Below, in pieces: positions 24,499 to 33,330 of a DNA stretch of 43,267 bases; positions within the stretch are counted from its first letter, which is position 1, and each line of letters starts with the position of its first letter. The notes under the pieces were generated by a model. That model saw only the letters and a program-made list of their open reading frames with translations. It was not told the origin of the DNA and did not search any database. Source of the stretch: Pseudomonadota bacterium (GTDB taxonomy: Bacteria; Pseudomonadota; Gammaproteobacteria; Burkholderiales; Burkholderiaceae_D); contig JAEWEK010000098.1 of assembly GCA_023389425.1 (NCBI GenBank), positions 1-43,267 of the forward strand, in the 5' to 3' direction. The position numbers and the translations under genes are program-made.

Positions 24499-25743
24499 TT
24501 AAGGGTAGAAGACGATCATGTGGTAGCCGGAAGGCTTGAGCTGGTCGAGCCGGAAGTAGAGCTTGACCGGCTGCTCGCCGCGCGCGGCGAAGCCGGCGGC
24601 GCCGGCGTCCTTCGGCAGGTAGTCGGCGGGCGCGAACACGCGCCGCACCAGTGCTTTGTCGTTGGCGTCGGTAAGCGCCAGCTCGATGTCGGGCCAGGCC
24701 TGGGCGACGCCGCCCTGGTTGTGGAGCAGGGTGGTCAGCACGTAGGTGTCCGGCGCCAGCGTCTGCAGCTCGCCGGTTTCGATGGTCAGGTTGTCGATCC
24801 GCGCCGGCAGCTCGACCTTACAGTGCAGCAGCGCGCAGGCCGAGGCCAGCGCCGGCCGCAGCGCGGGCGCGCGCACGGCGAGGTCGTTGCGGAACACGAT
24901 GGCGGCCTGCGCCAGCAGCACCAGCAGCAGCAGCAGCGAGCCGCCGGCCCACAGCGCCAGCCGGCGCATGCCGGATTGCTCGCGCTGGCGGCCGCGCCTG
25001 ACGAATTCCGGCTCGTCGATTTCGGGAACGCGCAGCTTGGGCGGCTCGATCTTCGTCGGCGTGAGCTTGGAGCGGCGTGCCTGCTGGCGGGCGCGCGCCG
25101 ATTTCGGCTGCTCCGGCGGCGCGGCGGCGGCCATAGATTCGGCCGATGCGCGCCGCGGCAGCGGCGTCGGTTCGAGGGCGGATGCAAACGCGGCGCGCGG
25201 CGCCGGCTCGGCGTCGACGTCGGGTAGCGGGGCCACCATGGTTTCCTGGTCGACCTCGAGCAGCGACGGCTCGACGCGCTTGTCGTGGAGCGCCGGCGAT
25301 GGCGGCTCGTCGGCCGCTTCGGGCGATGCTTCGACAAGGGCTCCCGGCTCCGCTTCCGGCACTGCGTCGTAAGGCAAGGCTTCGCTCGCGGCGGGCGCTT
25401 CTTGGTGCGCGTCTTCGATGAGCGGCTGGACTTCGGCGGCTTGCGCTTCTTCGTCCTCGGGCTTGGGCAAGATGCCGAGCGGGTCGAGCGCGTGCCCGAG
25501 GTCGAGCGTATAGACCGGGATCTCTTCGTGGCCGACCGCCTGAGTCACGACCGCAGCGGGGGCGGGAGCGGGGACGGGAAGCGGCGCCTCCGACGGCGCC
25601 TTGCTCAGATCGACGAGGCTGGCGTTGCCGTCGAAGATTTCGTGGCAGGCGCCGCAGCGCACGATGCCCCCACGCAGTTTCAGCTGGTCCGACGCGACCC
25701 GGAAGGTGGTTTTACAGTGAGGGCATTGGGTGGCGAGCGCCAT
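24499..25743 (-). CDS. Zinc-ribbon DUF3426 membrane protein
   Basis: 414 residues. An MJ0042-type zinc ribbon at the N-terminus (CPHCKTTF at 8-15, then VRCGACHEIFDG), a long acidic Pro/Ala/Glu-rich linker (about 50-240), a membrane helix near 265 (GGSLLLLLVLLAQAAIVF), and a C-terminal DUF3426 domain. The arrangement suggests a cytoplasmic zinc domain tethered to a periplasmic one. The role is unknown; the gene regularly follows prmA in betaproteobacteria. It starts 6 bases after the prmA stop. Confidence 0.85.
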   Translation of the reverse strand: MALATQCPHCKTTFRVASDQLKLRGGIVRCGACHEIFDGNASLVDLSKAPSEAPLPVPAPAPAAVVTQAVGHEEIPVYTLDLGHALDPLGILPKPEDEEAQAAEVQPLIEDAHQEAPAASEALPYDAVPEAEPGALVEASPEAADEPPSPALHDKRVEPSLLEVDQETMVAPLPDVDAEPAPRAAFASALEPTPLPRRASAESMAAAAPPEQPKSARARQQARRSKLTPTKIEPPKLRVPEIDEPEFVRRGRQREQSGMRRLALWAGGSLLLLLVLLAQAAIVFRNDLAVRAPALRPALASACALLHCKVELPARIDNLTIETGELQTLAPDTYVLTTLLHNQGGVAQAWPDIELALTDANDKALVRRVFAPADYLPKDAGAAGFAARGEQPVKLYFRLDQLKPSGYHMIVFYP

Positions 25744-25749
25744 GGGCCT

Positions 25750-26700
25750 TTACTCCGCGCGGGGCGTGCGCGGCGGCGGTGCTGTCTCGCTGCCGAGCTG
25801 CCCGTGGAGGGCGACCCAGCCGTCCTGCTCGGCCCAGACGCCCAGCTTGATGAATGGTGCGTAGGCCGCTGCCACCTCCTCGGCCTGGCGTTCCAGCACC
25901 CCCGACAGGATCAGCGAACCGCCCGGCGCCACGCGGCCCGACAACATGGGCGCCATCAGCTTCAGGGGGCTCGACAGGATATTGGCGACCACGGTGTCGT
26001 AGCGCTGCTGCGCATGCGCCGATTGCGCGAACTGGTCGGGCAAGAAGTATTCGATCTGCGCGCAGTCGTTGCGCAGCGCGTTGGCGCGCGCCGATTCGAT
26101 GGCTTGCGGGTCGATGTCGACGCCGGCCACTTCGCCCGCGCCCAGCTTGCTGGCGACCATCGCCAGGATGCCGGAGCCGCAACCGTAATCGAGCACGGAT
26201 TTGCCCGGCGCCGGATGCGCTTCCAGCCATTCCATGCACAGGCGGGTGGTGGGATGGCTGCCGGTGCCGAAGGCCAGGCCCGGGTCCAGCTCCAGCACCA
26301 GCGCGGACGGATCCGGCGCGTCGTGCCAGCTCGGCACCACCCAGATGTTTTCGCCGATGTGGATCGGCTCGAACTGCGATTGCGTCAGGCGCACCCAGTC
26401 CGCATCGTCCACCGCGCGGGTGGTGAAGGCGAGAGCGGAGGGCAGCTTGATGGCGGCGGCCGCCTCGGCGACGATCGCGGCCTGGTCGGCATCGACATCG
26501 GTCAGGGCGACCACGCGCGAACGGTCCCAGGCCGCTTCGGTGGGCGTCATGCCCGGTTCGCCGAACAGCGGCTTTTCGTCCGCCGTGCCCTCGTCCGCGT
26601 CTTCCACCGAGACCGACAGCGCGCCCGCTTCCATCAAGGCGTCCGACAGGGCCTCGGCGTGGTCGCGTGCGATCTCGATGACGACTTCGGTCCAGCTCAT
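25750..26700 (-). CDS. prmA: Ribosomal protein L11 methyltransferase PrmA
   Basis: 316 residues. Trimethylates several amino groups of ribosomal protein L11. An N-terminal recognition domain with SWTEVVIEIARDHAEALSDA is followed by a Rossmann methyltransferase domain: GTGSHPTTRLCMEWLE, SAM loop VLDYGCGSGILAM, and VANILSSPLKLMAP with the NxxP-type motif. Its start overlaps the accC stop by 4 bases (26697-26700). Confidence 0.95.
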   Translation of the reverse strand: MSWTEVVIEIARDHAEALSDALMEAGALSVSVEDADEGTADEKPLFGEPGMTPTEAAWDRSRVVALTDVDADQAAIVAEAAAAIKLPSALAFTTRAVDDADWVRLTQSQFEPIHIGENIWVVPSWHDAPDPSALVLELDPGLAFGTGSHPTTRLCMEWLEAHPAPGKSVLDYGCGSGILAMVASKLGAGEVAGVDIDPQAIESARANALRNDCAQIEYFLPDQFAQSAHAQQRYDTVVANILSSPLKLMAPMLSGRVAPGGSLILSGVLERQAEEVAAAYAPFIKLGVWAEQDGWVALHGQLGSETAPPPRTPRAE

Positions 26701-28097
26701 GCGTCTACCTTGGCTTCCGATTTGGCGCCGATGGCGCTTTCCTTGTCGAGGTCAGGCTTGTGGGCCAGCTTGTGCTCGAGATAGTGGATGTTGGTGCCGC
26801 CTTCGATGAAGCGCGCGTCCACCATCAGCTCGCGGTGCAGCGGGATATTGGTCATGATACCTTCAACCACCATCTCCGACAGCGCGATCTGCATGCGGCG
26901 GATGGCCTGCTCGCGGGTGGCGCCGTAAGCGATCACCTTGCCGATCATCGAGTCGTAGTGCGGCGGCACGTAGTAGCCGGCGTACGAGTGCGAGTCGACC
27001 CGGATGCCGGGGCCGCCCGGCGGATGCCAGCTGGTGATGCGGCCCGGCGACGGGGTGAACTTGAACGGGTCCTCGGCGTTGATGCGGCACTCGATCGCGT
27101 GGCCCGACAGCATGATCTCGCGCTGGCGGAAACGCAGCTTCTCGCCGCAGGCGATGCGGATCTGCTCCTGCACGATGTCGATCCCGGTGATCATTTCGGT
27201 GACCGGGTGCTCGACCTGGACGCGGGTGTTCATCTCGATGAAGTAGAACTCGCCGTTCTCGTACAGGAATTCGAAGGTGCCCGCGCCGCGGTAGCCGATC
27301 TTGCGGCAGGCTTCGGCGCAGCGGTCGCCGATCTTCTCGATCAGCTTGCGCGGGATGCCCGGCGCCGGCGCTTCCTCGATCACTTTCTGGTGGCGGCGCT
27401 GCATCGAGCAGTCGCGTTCGCCCAGCCAGACGGCGTTCTTGTGCTCGTCGGCCAGCACCTGGATCTCGATATGGCGCGGGTTCTCGAGGAACTTCTCCAT
27501 ATAGACTTCCGGGTTGCCGAAGGCGGTGCCGGCTTCCTGCTTGGTCATCGCCACCGCGTTCAGCAGCGCCGCTTCGGTATGCACCACGCGCATGCCGCGT
27601 CCGCCGCCGCCGCCGGCCGCCTTGATGATGACCGGGTAGCCGATCTTGCGGGCGATCTGGACGATCTCTTTCGGATCGTCCGGCAGCGCGCCGTCCGAGC
27701 CGGGCACGCAGGGCACGCCGGCCTTGATCATCGCCTGCTTGGCCGAGACCTTGTCGCCCATCAGGCGGATCGAGTCCGAGCGCGGGCCGATGAACACGAA
27801 GCCAGATTTCTCGACGCGCTCGGCGAAGTCGGCGTTCTCGGACAGGAAGCCGTAGCCCGGGTGGATCGCCTCGGCGTCGGTCACTTCGGCCGCGCTGATA
27901 ATCGCCGGCATGTTCAGGTAGCTGAGCGCCGACTGGGCCGGGCCGATGCACACCGACTCGTCGGCCAGCTTGACGTATTTCGCGTCCTTGTCCGCCTCGG
28001 AGTGCACGACGACGGTCTTGATGCCCATTTCGCGGCAGGCGCGCTGGATACGAAGCGCGATTTCACCACGATTGGCGATGAGGATTTTTTCAAACAT
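26697..28097 (-). CDS. accC: Biotin carboxylase subunit of acetyl-CoA carboxylase
   Basis: 466 residues. Carboxylates the biotin carried by AccB, using ATP and bicarbonate, at the start of fatty acid synthesis. It starts MFEKILIANRGEIALRI. The ATP-grasp core shows GGGGGRGMRVV, ENPRHIEIQVLADEH and ERDCSMQRRHQKVIEEAP, and the bicarbonate site region is intact. About 15 residues longer at the C-terminus than E. coli AccC, with a charged tail. Start 28097 chosen at the conserved MFEK; the 28 extra residues of the longer frame are Pro/Arg-rich spacer. 91 bases after accB. Confidence 0.96.
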   Translation of the reverse strand: MFEKILIANRGEIALRIQRACREMGIKTVVVHSEADKDAKYVKLADESVCIGPAQSALSYLNMPAIISAAEVTDAEAIHPGYGFLSENADFAERVEKSGFVFIGPRSDSIRLMGDKVSAKQAMIKAGVPCVPGSDGALPDDPKEIVQIARKIGYPVIIKAAGGGGGRGMRVVHTEAALLNAVAMTKQEAGTAFGNPEVYMEKFLENPRHIEIQVLADEHKNAVWLGERDCSMQRRHQKVIEEAPAPGIPRKLIEKIGDRCAEACRKIGYRGAGTFEFLYENGEFYFIEMNTRVQVEHPVTEMITGIDIVQEQIRIACGEKLRFRQREIMLSGHAIECRINAEDPFKFTPSPGRITSWHPPGGPGIRVDSHSYAGYYVPPHYDSMIGKVIAYGATREQAIRRMQIALSEMVVEGIMTNIPLHRELMVDARFIEGGTNIHYLEHKLAHKPDLDKESAIGAKSEAKVDA

Positions 28098-28188
28098 GGT
28101 TTCAGGTTCTGTGATGACCGGCCTGGGCGGCCGGGGGAACGACATTCGGAAGGGCCCCGGTCGCCGAGGCCCGCGCCGCAAGGGGCGT

Positions 28189-28656
28189 TTAGCCGATCAC
28201 GAACAGCGGCTGGCCGAATTCGACCGGTTGACCGTTCTCCACCAGGATCTTGGTGATGGTGCCGGAAATGTCGGCGTCGATCTCGTTCAGGAGCTTCATC
28301 GCTTCGATGATGCACAGGGTGTCGCCTTCCTTGACGCTGGCGCCGACTTCGACGAAGGCCGGGGCGCCCGGAGCGGAGGAGCGGTAGAAGGTGCCGACCA
28401 TCGGCGACTTGACCACGTGGCCGGTCTCGGCGGCCGGTGCGGCGGCGGCCGGGGCTGCTGCCGGAGCGGCGACCGCGTGCGCGGCCGGGGCGGCGTATTG
28501 CTGCACGCCAGCCGACGGCATCATCACGACCTGGTTCTGCGGGATCCCGGACGATTTGACGATGCGAACTTTGCTTTCGCCTTCGGTCACTTCGAGTTCA
28601 GCGATGTCGGACTCCGCGACCAGATCGATCAAAGTCTTGAGTTTTCGTAGATCCAT
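28189..28656 (-). CDS. accB: Biotin carboxyl carrier protein
   Basis: 155 residues. N-terminal MDLRKLKTLIDLVAESDIAE, an Ala/Pro linker (about 55-78), and a biotinyl domain with the target lysine in IIEAMKLLNEID (Lys121). It carries CO2 between AccC and the carboxyltransferase. A 95-base A/T-richer gap separates it from aroQ and may hold the promoter of the accB-accC-prmA-DUF3426-pfkB unit: TTGACG and TTGACT hexamers are seen, but no convincing -10 at the right distance. Confidence 0.96.
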   Translation of the reverse strand: MDLRKLKTLIDLVAESDIAELEVTEGESKVRIVKSSGIPQNQVVMMPSAGVQQYAAPAAHAVAAPAAAPAAAAPAAETGHVVKSPMVGTFYRSSAPGAPAFVEVGASVKEGDTLCIIEAMKLLNEIDADISGTITKILVENGQPVEFGQPLFVIG

Positions 28657-28751
28657 GTGAAACCCCTTGGAATTATTTATATTGTTGAGTATGCAGTGCG
28701 GCAGTCAAACGTCAATTGCGAAGCACTCAGAATGCGTGAAGTTACCGTAGA

Positions 28752-29189
28752 TTAACGCTCTTTAAGGGCGAAGTCGATGGCAAGACGATATCCGTCCGCC
28801 CCCAGCCCACAGATCACCCCGCGCGCGATCGCCGACAACAACGAATGGTGGCGAAACTCCTCGCGCTGGTGGATATTCGACAGGTGTACTTCAATAAAAG
28901 GAATGGCCACCCCCGCCAGCGCATCGCGCAAGGCCACGCTGGTGTGGGTCAGCCCGCCCGGATTGATGACGATGGCATCGACGCCTTCGCCGCGGGCGGC
29001 GTGAATCCGGTCAATCAGCGCTCCTTCATGGTTGCTCTGGAAGCAGGCGAGTGTGGCGCCGGCGGCCGCGGCCTGTGCTTGCGCTGCCTGTTCGATGTCG
29101 GCCAGCGTAGTGCTGCCGTACACCGCAGGCTCTCGTGTCCCCAATAAGTTCAGGTTGGGGCCGTTGAGCAGCAGGAGCGATTTCGCCAT
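28752..29189 (-). CDS. aroQ: Type II 3-dehydroquinate dehydratase
   Basis: 145 residues. Third step of the shikimate pathway. Family motifs GPNLNLLGTREPAVYG (with the catalytic Tyr), NPGGLTHTSVALRDAL and EVHLSNIHQREEFRHHS are complete. Start 29189 chosen at the conserved MAKSLLLLNGPN; the longer frame runs back through a REP element. Another shikimate gene, aroE, lies at 36408. Confidence 0.96.
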   Translation of the reverse strand: MAKSLLLLNGPNLNLLGTREPAVYGSTTLADIEQAAQAQAAAAGATLACFQSNHEGALIDRIHAARGEGVDAIVINPGGLTHTSVALRDALAGVAIPFIEVHLSNIHQREEFRHHSLLSAIARGVICGLGADGYRLAIDFALKER

Positions 29190-29325
29190 ATTCAGAGGTC
29201 TGGTTGCCCGAAAGTCAGGCATTTTGACGCCAACATCGCCTATTGGCAAGCGATATTGTATTGGTTTGTAAAGCCTGTCAAGGAAACGAACGACCGTTCG
29301 CGCGAGGGCGCTCGCAGTCCCAAAA

Positions 29326-29406
29326 CGTCGTTCCCGCGAAGGCGGGAACCCCATATTGTATGCACGGTGACTGCCATTGGGGGTTTCCGCCAGCGCCGGG
29401 AGACGG
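29326..29406. repeat. Degenerate REP doublet, copy 3
   Basis: Left arm CGTCGTTCCCGCGAAGGCGG is nearly intact. The right arm at about 29376-29406 is badly eroded but keeps the CCGCC spacing and a final GACGG. It fills most of the 228-base gap between the TlpA-like gene and aroQ. Confidence 0.6.
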
Positions 29407-29417
29407 ACAGTGTGTAC

Positions 29418-29972
29418 TTAAAGTTTCGACAAATCAGCCCGCAACTGGTCGAACTTCAGGGTGCCCAGATAGGTTTTCTTCACCTGCCCATCCGCACCGA
29501 TCAGCACGGTAAATGGCAGGCCGCCATTTTCATTGCCGAAATCGCGGGCCAGGTCGGTGCCGCCCATGCCGGCCACATACAGTGGATAGGAAATCTTCAG
29601 CTTGCCCGCGAACTGGGCGATATTGGACGGCGAATCGATGCCGATGCCGATCACATTGACTTGCTTGCCCTTCATTTCCTTGGCAAAAGCATCCAGTTCC
29701 GGCATTTCGCGCACACAAGGCGCGCACCACGGCGCCCAGAAGTTGACGACCAGGGGCTTGCCTTGCCACTGCGACAAGGCGTGCGACTTGCCGGTGGAAT
29801 CGTTGAACGACTGGCCAAAGAAATGGGTGACCGCCGTGTGCGGCTTGCCGCCGGTGTCGGCGTAGGCGGTGGTGATCGGGCCGGCCGACTGGTTGAAATG
29901 GCCGGCGAGGGCGCCGAAGATGCCGAAGGCGGCGGCCACCACGGCGTAGCCCAGCAGATTTTTCTTGTTCAT
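29418..29972 (-). CDS. TlpA/ResA-like thiol-disulphide oxidoreductase
   Basis: 184 residues. An N-terminal signal anchor (VVAAAFGIFGALAG) and a periplasmic thioredoxin fold with the WCAPC active site (Cys83, Cys86) and a later cis-Pro in GLPFTVLIG. TlpA/ResA proteins reduce disulphides in the periplasm, for example of apocytochrome c or copper-site proteins. Its start overlaps the upstream hypothetical gene by 4 bases. The substrate is not evident from neighbours. Confidence 0.88.
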   Translation of the reverse strand: MNKKNLLGYAVVAAAFGIFGALAGHFNQSAGPITTAYADTGGKPHTAVTHFFGQSFNDSTGKSHALSQWQGKPLVVNFWAPWCAPCVREMPELDAFAKEMKGKQVNVIGIGIDSPSNIAQFAGKLKISYPLYVAGMGGTDLARDFGNENGGLPFTVLIGADGQVKKTYLGTLKFDQLRADLSKL

Positions 29973-30601
29973 TCGTCTTGTTCCAAAGTGAGGTCGGTCG
30001 TCATCAGCTTGCGCAGGCCGGCGGCGTCGATGCGCTGCAGGCGGCCGTCCTGGCGCGGCTTGAGGGCGCCGCGCAGGTCCTCGAACTCATACAACTGCGC
30101 ATGCACCGCCTCGTTATGCCACAGGAAGCTCACCGTTTCAACCGGCTCGTGACGGGCACCCTTGAAATGCGCGGTTTCCGAGATCTCGATATTGATGTTC
30201 TTATTTAATAGGAAGATCTCGACTTCCTTGGCGCTGTCGGCGAACAACTGCAAGTGAATATCGTCGTGGGCCGTGGCGGTGCCGTTGAGTACCGGGCCGG
30301 TGAGGTAGGGCCGGAACTCGGCCAGCGCGTCCATCACTTCCAGCGCCCGGGTGCGCAGGGTGAACAGGCGGGCGGCCTGCTGCGGACCCTGGAACAGGGA
30401 CTGGTAGCGCCGCACCTCGTCCTCGATCTGTAGATTGTCCGGTAATACATTAGGGGAGGCCTGGTCGACGCCGAGCACCTTGCGGGCCGCCTTGCGGCGG
30501 GCGGTGGAGTAATCGGCGCCATCCTCGGCAATCATGCGGGCCGCCGCGGCGGCGATCTGCAACCGCAGCGCCTGCGGGTCGTTGGTTTGGCTCGGATTCA
30601 T
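29969..30601 (-). CDS. Conserved hypothetical protein
   Basis: 210 residues, not recognised with certainty. Mostly helical N-terminal half with DYSTARRKAARKVLG. The middle (TGPVLNGTATAHDDIHLQLF) faintly recalls the GSxxxGxxxxxSDIDL motif of nucleotidyltransferases, but the Ser is missing, so any such fold would be degenerate. No signal peptide or membrane helix. It is coupled to the TlpA-like gene by an ATGA overlap and diverges from mpl across 79 bases. Confidence 0.75.
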   Translation of the reverse strand: MNPSQTNDPQALRLQIAAAAARMIAEDGADYSTARRKAARKVLGVDQASPNVLPDNLQIEDEVRRYQSLFQGPQQAARLFTLRTRALEVMDALAEFRPYLTGPVLNGTATAHDDIHLQLFADSAKEVEIFLLNKNINIEISETAHFKGARHEPVETVSFLWHNEAVHAQLYEFEDLRGALKPRQDGRLQRIDAAGLRKLMTTDLTLEQDE

Positions 30602-30680
30602 GGGGCTGATGATACTCCCGAACGGAAATCAGCTGCACGTCGGGTAAAATCGCGTATTCGTAATTTCCTCCCTTCTACCC

Positions 30681-32051
30681 ATGCATATCCATATTCTCGG
30701 CATTTGCGGCACCTTCATGGGCGGCCTTGCGGTCCTGGCCAAGGAAGCGGGACATCGCGTCACCGGTTGCGATGCGAACGTCTATCCGCCGATGAGCACC
30801 CAGCTCGAGGCCCAGGGCATCGAGCTGATCCAGGGCTACAGCCCGGACCAGGTGTCCTTGAATCCGGACCTGTATGTGATCGGCAATGTGATGACGCGCG
30901 GGAATCCGCTGATCGAGGAAATACTTAACCGCGGGCTTAAGTATGTGTCCGGTCCGCAGTGGATCGGCGACCATATCCTGCGCGACAAGTGGGTGTTGGC
31001 CGTGGCCGGCACGCATGGCAAGACCACCACCACCTCGATGCTGGCCTGGATCCTGGAAGACGCCGGCTACGCGCCCGGCTTCCTGATCGGCGGCGTGCCG
31101 ATGAACTTCGGCATCTCGGCGCGCCTGCGCGGTAATAAGGAGTCGGAGTTCTTCGTCATCGAAGCGGACGAGTACGACACCGCCTTTTTCGACAAGCGCA
31201 GCAAGTTCGTGCATTACCATGCGCGCACGGCCGTGCTCAACAATCTCGAATACGACCACGCCGACATCTTCCCGGACATCGGCGCCATCGAAACCCAGTT
31301 CCACCACCTGGTGCGCACGGTGCCGGGGGTGGGCCGCATCATCGCCAACGGCGACGAAGCCTCGATCGGACGCGTGCTCAAGCGCGGCTGCTGGAGCGAC
31401 AAGGAAAGTTTCGGCACCGCCGACGGCGTCAACTGGACGCTGGTCGAGCATCCGAACACGGGCAGCTTCGACGTCATCTTCAATGGCGAGACCCAGGGCA
31501 CGGTGCACTGGGAACTGACAGGCAAGCACAACCGCTACAACGCGCTGGCCGCGATTGCCGCCGCGCGCAGCGTCGGCGTGCCGCCAGGCCAGGCGGCCGA
31601 ATCGCTGTCGCGCTTCCAGAGCGTCAAGCGGCGCATGGAAGTGCGCGGCGTGGTCAAGGGCGTCACCGTGTACGACGACTTCGCCCACCATCCGACCGCG
31701 ATCGCGACCACCGTCGGCGGCCTGCGCCAGAAGATCGGCGGCAGCGGCCGCATTCTCGCCGTGCTGGAGCCGCGCTCCAACACCATGAAGCTGGGCGCGA
31801 TGAAGGATGCGCTGCCGGGCAGCCTGAAGGATGCCGACCTGGTGTTCGGCTTCGGCAGCCAGCAGGCGCTGGGCTGGTCGCTGGGCGATGCGCTCAAGCC
31901 GATGGGCACGATCGCGCACACCTTCGACCAGCTCGACTACATGGTGCAGGCCATCGTGCAGAATGCCCAGCCGGGCGACCATATCCTGGTGATGAGCAAT
32001 GGCGGGTTCGGCGGCATCCACCAGAAACTGCTCGAGGCGCTGGCGAAATGA
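30681..32051 (+). CDS. mpl: Murein tripeptide ligase Mpl
   Basis: 456 residues. Joins the recycled tripeptide L-Ala-gamma-D-Glu-meso-Dap to UDP-N-acetylmuramate. Mur-ligase layout: N-terminal GICGTFMGGLAVLAKEAGH, P-loop GTHGKTTTT at 110-118, central EADEYDTAFFDKRSKF and ELTGKHNRYNALAA, and C-terminal DDFAHHPTAI. MpI differs from MurC by the FFDKRSKF segment. It heads a co-directional gene set (mpl to corA). Confidence 0.95.
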   Translation: MHIHILGICGTFMGGLAVLAKEAGHRVTGCDANVYPPMSTQLEAQGIELIQGYSPDQVSLNPDLYVIGNVMTRGNPLIEEILNRGLKYVSGPQWIGDHILRDKWVLAVAGTHGKTTTTSMLAWILEDAGYAPGFLIGGVPMNFGISARLRGNKESEFFVIEADEYDTAFFDKRSKFVHYHARTAVLNNLEYDHADIFPDIGAIETQFHHLVRTVPGVGRIIANGDEASIGRVLKRGCWSDKESFGTADGVNWTLVEHPNTGSFDVIFNGETQGTVHWELTGKHNRYNALAAIAAARSVGVPPGQAAESLSRFQSVKRRMEVRGVVKGVTVYDDFAHHPTAIATTVGGLRQKIGGSGRILAVLEPRSNTMKLGAMKDALPGSLKDADLVFGFGSQQALGWSLGDALKPMGTIAHTFDQLDYMVQAIVQNAQPGDHILVMSNGGFGGIHQKLLEALAK

Positions 32052-32063
32052 CATCAGCAACAT

Positions 32064-32148
32064 CCGTCGTTCCCGCGCAGGCGGGAACCCCATTTTGCGT
32101 GAACGGCTGCGCAAGCAAATGGGATTCCCGCCTGCGCGGGAATGACGG
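32064..32148. repeat. REP doublet (REPIN-like), copy 4
   Basis: Left arm CCGTCGTTCCCGCGCAGGCG and right arm ending GCGGGAATGACGG, with inner CCCATTTTGC and GCAAATGGG arms. The best-preserved copy with copy 1. It lies between mpl and the esterase gene, ending 23 bases before the latter's start. Confidence 0.85.
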
Positions 32149-32171
32149 TAACGCTCTTTTATAAGACAACG

Positions 32172-32747
32172 ATGATTTTGTACTTGCACGGCTTCCGCTC
32201 CTCCCCGCGCTCGTTCAAGGCGCGGGTGGTGTCCGAGCGGATGCAGGCGATGGGTCGCGGCAATGAGCTCATTTGCCCGCAACTGCCCGCATCGCCAAAG
32301 GAAGCGATGGCGCTCGCGCTGACGCTGGTCGAGCGCTACCCGGCCGATCGACTGTCCGTGATCGGTTCCTCGCTCGGCGGTTTCTACGCGACCTGGCTGG
32401 CCGAACGCCTCGGCTGCCGCGCCGCGCTGCTGAACCCCGCGGTCGATCCCTTGAAGGACCTGGAAAAACACGTCGGCGTGACGACCGCCTGGCATTCCGA
32501 CGAGCCCTTCGAGTTCAAGCGCGAGTACATCGACGAACTGGCCGCGCTGCGCGTCGCGCACGTCACGCGGCCGGAGCGTTACTATTTGCTGGCCGCGACC
32601 GGCGACGAGGTGCTCGACTACCGCGACATGGTGGCGCACTACCCGGGCGCGCGCCAGCACGTGATCGAAGGCAGCGACCATGCGATCTCCGAATTCCCGC
32701 GATACGTGGACGAGGTGCTGGCATTCTGCGAAGTGGAAGCGCGGTGA
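32172..32747 (+). CDS. YqiA-like alpha/beta-hydrolase esterase
   Basis: 191 residues, UPF0227/YqiA type. It starts MILYLHGFRSSPRSFKA with the oxyanion HGF motif. The nucleophile Ser67 is in GSSLGG at 65-70; the acid is in ATGDEVLDY and the histidine in EGSDHAISEF, so the triad is complete. A small cytoplasmic esterase; the natural substrate is unknown. Start 32172 excludes ten residues that would come from the REP element. Its stop overlaps the ubiC GTG start. Confidence 0.87.
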   Translation: MILYLHGFRSSPRSFKARVVSERMQAMGRGNELICPQLPASPKEAMALALTLVERYPADRLSVIGSSLGGFYATWLAERLGCRAALLNPAVDPLKDLEKHVGVTTAWHSDEPFEFKREYIDELAALRVAHVTRPERYYLLAATGDEVLDYRDMVAHYPGARQHVIEGSDHAISEFPRYVDEVLAFCEVEAR

Positions 32748-33328
32748 GGGGCGCGTCGCTGCGCCAGGCACGCTGGCTGCCGCACGCGAACGGCGTGCAG
32801 GCGCCGCCGCGCATGCGCGACTGGCTCGCCACGCCCGGCTCGCTGACTGCGAAGCTGATCGCGCACAGCCGCCAGTTCCGGGTCCAGCGCCTGCACCAGG
32901 CGTCGGCCATCTGCCTCCCCGACGAAGCGGCGGCGATCGGCCTGCATCGTCCCGCGCGCGCATGGGAGCGCGAGGTGCTGCTGCGCTGCGACGGCGCGCC
33001 GGTGGTGTTCGCGCACACCGTGGTCAACGCCGCCAGCACCGCCGCCGACTGGCCGCTGTTCTCGGCGCTGGGCGAGCGTTCGCTCGGCACGACACTCTTT
33101 TACGATCCGCTGGTCAAACGGGGCCAGCTTGAATTTGCGCGCATCCGCCCCGGCCATCCGCTGTACACCCGCGCCAACGCGGCTCTCGGCGGCTCCCTGC
33201 GCGACCGGATTTACTACGCGCGGCGCTGTGTCTATCGCCGCCATCAAGGACTGCTGCTGGTCACCGAGGTATTCTTGCCTTCCGTGCTGGCGCTGGCAGC
33301 GCCCGAACCCCATACGAATACACTCTGA
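32744..33328 (+). CDS. ubiC: Chorismate lyase UbiC
   Basis: 194 residues. Splits chorismate to 4-hydroxybenzoate and pyruvate, the entry to ubiquinone synthesis. Family features: RQFRVQRLHQ, REVLLRCDGAPVVFAHTVV, LGERSLGTTLFYDP and ARRCVYRRHQGLLLVTEVFLP. It begins with GTG at 32744 inside a GTGA overlap with the esterase gene; no ATG fits the conserved N-terminus. The RNB gene follows 2 bases after the stop. Confidence 0.9.
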   Translation: MRGASLRQARWLPHANGVQAPPRMRDWLATPGSLTAKLIAHSRQFRVQRLHQASAICLPDEAAAIGLHRPARAWEREVLLRCDGAPVVFAHTVVNAASTAADWPLFSALGERSLGTTLFYDPLVKRGQLEFARIRPGHPLYTRANAALGGSLRDRIYYARRCVYRRHQGLLLVTEVFLPSVLALAAPEPHTNTL

Positions 33329-33330
33329 CG

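Noticed and set aside
30645..30650. TAAAAT as -10 for mpl
   Set aside because: No -35-like hexamer at 16-18 bases upstream; a chance match in a short A/T-containing gap is likely.
30675..32963. 762-residue minus-strand frame opposite mpl and the esterase gene
   Set aside because: It runs through two genes and a REP element and has shadow-type composition.
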